A stretch of 15,134 bases of DNA, from NCBI GenBank assembly GCA_016880395.1, contig JAEHDN010000234.1:1-15134 (forward strand). The letters are read 5' to 3'. Numbering within the stretch: the first letter of the stretch is position 1; each line of letters begins with the position of its first letter. The position numbers and the translations under genes are program-made. The notes under the pieces were generated by a model. The model saw only the letters and a program-made list of their open reading frames with translations, searched no databases and was not told where the DNA came from. This document shows, in pieces, positions 14,343 to 15,134 of this stretch. Source of the DNA: Candidatus Eiseniibacteriota bacterium. Its GTDB lineage: Bacteria > Eisenbacteria > RBG-16-71-46 > SZUA-252.

Positions 14343-14347
14343 CCTCC
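14343..14347 (-). promoter_or_regulatory. Shine-Dalgarno deciding the metalloprotease start
   Basis: GGAGG on the minus strand, 5 nt before ATG 14337. It favours this start, which gives a perfect signal peptide, over more distal in-frame starts up to 14634. Confidence 0.7.
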
Positions 14348-14624
14348 ATCGAACTCTTGAGGTGAGTTAGGACTGCGAACGTAAGGCTGGTGGGATTACG
14401 GAGGAGCTCGGCCCGACGGCGGCCCGTTGTCGATGCGCATTCGGCGGGGGGCGTAGCGATGGGAATCGGCCATGAAGGCCGCGAATTTCGTGAGGCTGAG
14501 AACACTCGCGACCGCAGGCACGGACGAGCTTCTGCTCCTGGCGTTCGGGGATTCGCGAGGAGGAGTTCTCTTCGATCGACCCACAACCGGGAAGGATCAA
14601 CCGATTCTGATGCGGAACCGACGC

Positions 14625-14653
14625 ATGATACCACGAAGGCGCGCTCCGATCAA
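14625..14653 (-). promoter_or_regulatory. Sigma70-like promoter of the metalloprotease gene
   Basis: On the minus strand the -35 TTGATC (14653-14648) and -10 TATCAT (14630-14625) are separated by exactly 17 nt. They match the consensus at 4 of 6 and 5 of 6 positions. Transcription would begin near 14618, giving a leader of about 280 nt before ATG 14337. It lies just downstream of the terminator at 14698-14731, the expected order for a new transcription unit. Confidence 0.6.
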
Positions 14654-14697
14654 CGGGCGATCGCGGGACTCATGGCGAAGCTGGGGGGCGGCCCGAC

Positions 14698-14731
14698 GCA
14701 AAGAAAATGGGGCCGCATCACTGCGGCCCCT
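14698..14731 (-). terminator. Rho-independent terminator of the OmpA-family transcript
   Basis: ggggccgca (14710-14718) and tgcggcccc (14723-14731) form a perfect 9-bp stem with a 4-nt loop. On the minus strand the stem is followed by ATTTTCTTTG, a T-rich tract, so the terminator acts on transcripts arriving from the OmpA-family gene. That gene's stop is 226 bp upstream, giving an unusually long 3' untranslated part. Confidence 0.85.
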
Positions 14732-14741
14732 GCACACGATC

Positions 14742-14791
14742 TCCGCCATCCTTGGCGGAGCACGCCCTTCGCGCCTCACGGGACGCGAAGT
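14742..14791 (-). repeat. Two further stem-loops upstream of the terminator
   Basis: ctccgcc (14742-14748) pairs with ggcggag (14755-14761), a perfect 7-bp stem with a 6-nt loop. cttcgcg (14768-14774) pairs with cgcgaag (14785-14791), a perfect 7-bp stem with a 10-nt loop. With the terminator they make three stems in a row within about 82 bp of the 3' end of the OmpA-family transcript. A weaker 5-bp stem (14814-14818 with 14831-14835) precedes them. Confidence 0.5.
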
Positions 14792-14957
14792 CGCCTGACG
14801 GTACTATCGGTCCTCTCGGAAGGGATCTTGAGAGTCGCTCCCGGCCCTGCTCCGATGGGGGAAGACCGCGCCGCATCTCGCGATACGGACACGATCAACC
14901 CCACATCGGCCAGGAACAGGTCCCTCCCCGCCATCCCCGAACCCGACCCGGCGGAAC

Positions 14958-15134
14958 CTACTCCTTGGGAACGAACTGCTGCTTCGTGTTCTCGCGCCGG
15001 AGCGCTTCCTTGTTCAGCACCTTGAACTCGACCCTGCGGTTCTTGGCCATGCCCAGCGACGTCGTGTTGGTCGCGATGGGCTGCCGCTCCCCGTAGCCGA
15101 CGACGGTGAACTGCTCGGCGTCCAGCTCGGGGAA
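14958..15134 (-). CDS. OmpA-family C-terminal domain protein (partial)
   Basis: The minus-strand frame enters from the right edge and ends at TAG 14960-14958, so only the last 58 residues are present. The sequence FTVVGYGERQPIATNTTSLG followed by MAKNRRVEFKVLNKE matches the end of the OmpA/MotB peptidoglycan-binding domain. The typical pattern is G-x-G-E-x-x-P, then N-x-T, then N-R-R-V-E-F, where the Arg residues contact diaminopimelate. A short Arg/Lys/Gln-rich tail closes the protein. It probably links the outer membrane or a membrane complex to the cell wall. The N-terminal part, which would tell a porin-like OmpA from a Pal-type or repeat-containing protein, is outside the window. Transcription ends at the terminator near 14700. 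Confidence 0.88.
   Translation of the reverse strand, partial: FPELDAEQFTVVGYGERQPIATNTTSLGMAKNRRVEFKVLNKEALRRENTKQQFVPKE

Larger units (their letters stand above)
14338..14957. other. Gene-free interval between metalloprotease and OmpA-family genes
   Basis: The only stretch above 300 bp without a credible gene. Read on the minus strand it contains, in order, the 3' region of the OmpA-family transcript with several stem-loops, a strong terminator, a sigma70-like promoter and a leader of about 280 nt. The open frames here (for example plus strand 14472-14798 or 14390-15025) have no family resemblance, odd Arg/Ser composition and no ribosome sites, so I do not call them. No known riboswitch was recognised in the leader. 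Confidence 0.6.

Noticed and set aside
14338..14634. Upstream extension of the metalloprotease frame
   Set aside because: The extension has no recognisable content and would bury the signal peptide. It begins at the -10 element itself.
14390..15025. Plus-strand open frames over the gene-free interval and the OmpA gene end
   Set aside because: Arg/Ser/Pro-rich, no ribosome site, and overlapping a clear minus-strand OmpA domain and terminator.
1..15134. Search for tRNA/rRNA, CRISPR repeats, insertion-sequence ends, toxin-antitoxin or defence genes
   Set aside because: No repeated spacers, transposase motifs, cloverleaf-like sequence or defence-family motifs were seen by eye.

Overview
The window is a high-GC, densely packed bacterial chromosomal segment, probably from an uncultivated lineage of the Candidatus Eisenbacteria or a neighbouring FCB-like type. 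This guess rests on the secreted metalloprotease, whose C-terminal FlgD-like Ig sorting module contains a PNPFNP motif, together with the GC-rich codon use and frequent GTG/TTG starts. No rRNA or tRNA was available to confirm it. I see no mobile element, CRISPR array or phage gene.

Layout from left to right. (1) The 3' part of a glycine-zipper lipoprotein gene is followed closely by a site-2-protease-type M50 peptidase with two CBS domains. (2) A membrane GAF histidine-kinase-like protein is convergent with it; several catalytic positions are degenerate, including the phospho-acceptor His. (3) Divergent from the kinase is a compact five-gene cassette for the lower leucine pathway: methylcrotonyl-CoA carboxylase carboxyltransferase, methylglutaconyl-CoA hydratase, biotin carboxylase, biotin carboxyl carrier protein and HMG-CoA lyase. 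Together they carry 3-methylcrotonyl-CoA to acetoacetate plus acetyl-CoA. The carboxylase alpha chain is split in two at a GTGA overlap, either a true split or a one-base deletion in a G5 run. (4) A minus-strand pair follows: a CPA2 cation/proton antiporter, then a saccharopine-dehydrogenase-fold enzyme resembling lysine 6-dehydrogenase. The 3' end of the latter overlaps the HMG-CoA lyase gene by 152 bp. (5) Divergent from the antiporter is an exported TPR protein, convergent with a PPK2-family polyphosphate kinase; both stop codons lie in one short palindrome. (6) A secreted M43-like zinc metalloprotease is preceded by the only long gene-poor stretch (14338-14957). That stretch holds a good sigma70-like promoter, a strong rho-independent terminator and further hairpins. 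(7) The window ends inside a minus-strand OmpA-family C-terminal domain.

The leucine cassette is the only clear multi-gene pathway. The rest is housekeeping, envelope and stress functions. The items most worth checking are the degenerate kinase, the split carboxylase subunit, the antisense-overlapping 3' ends, and the hairpin-rich region between the OmpA gene and the metalloprotease. I found no convincing wholly new system.
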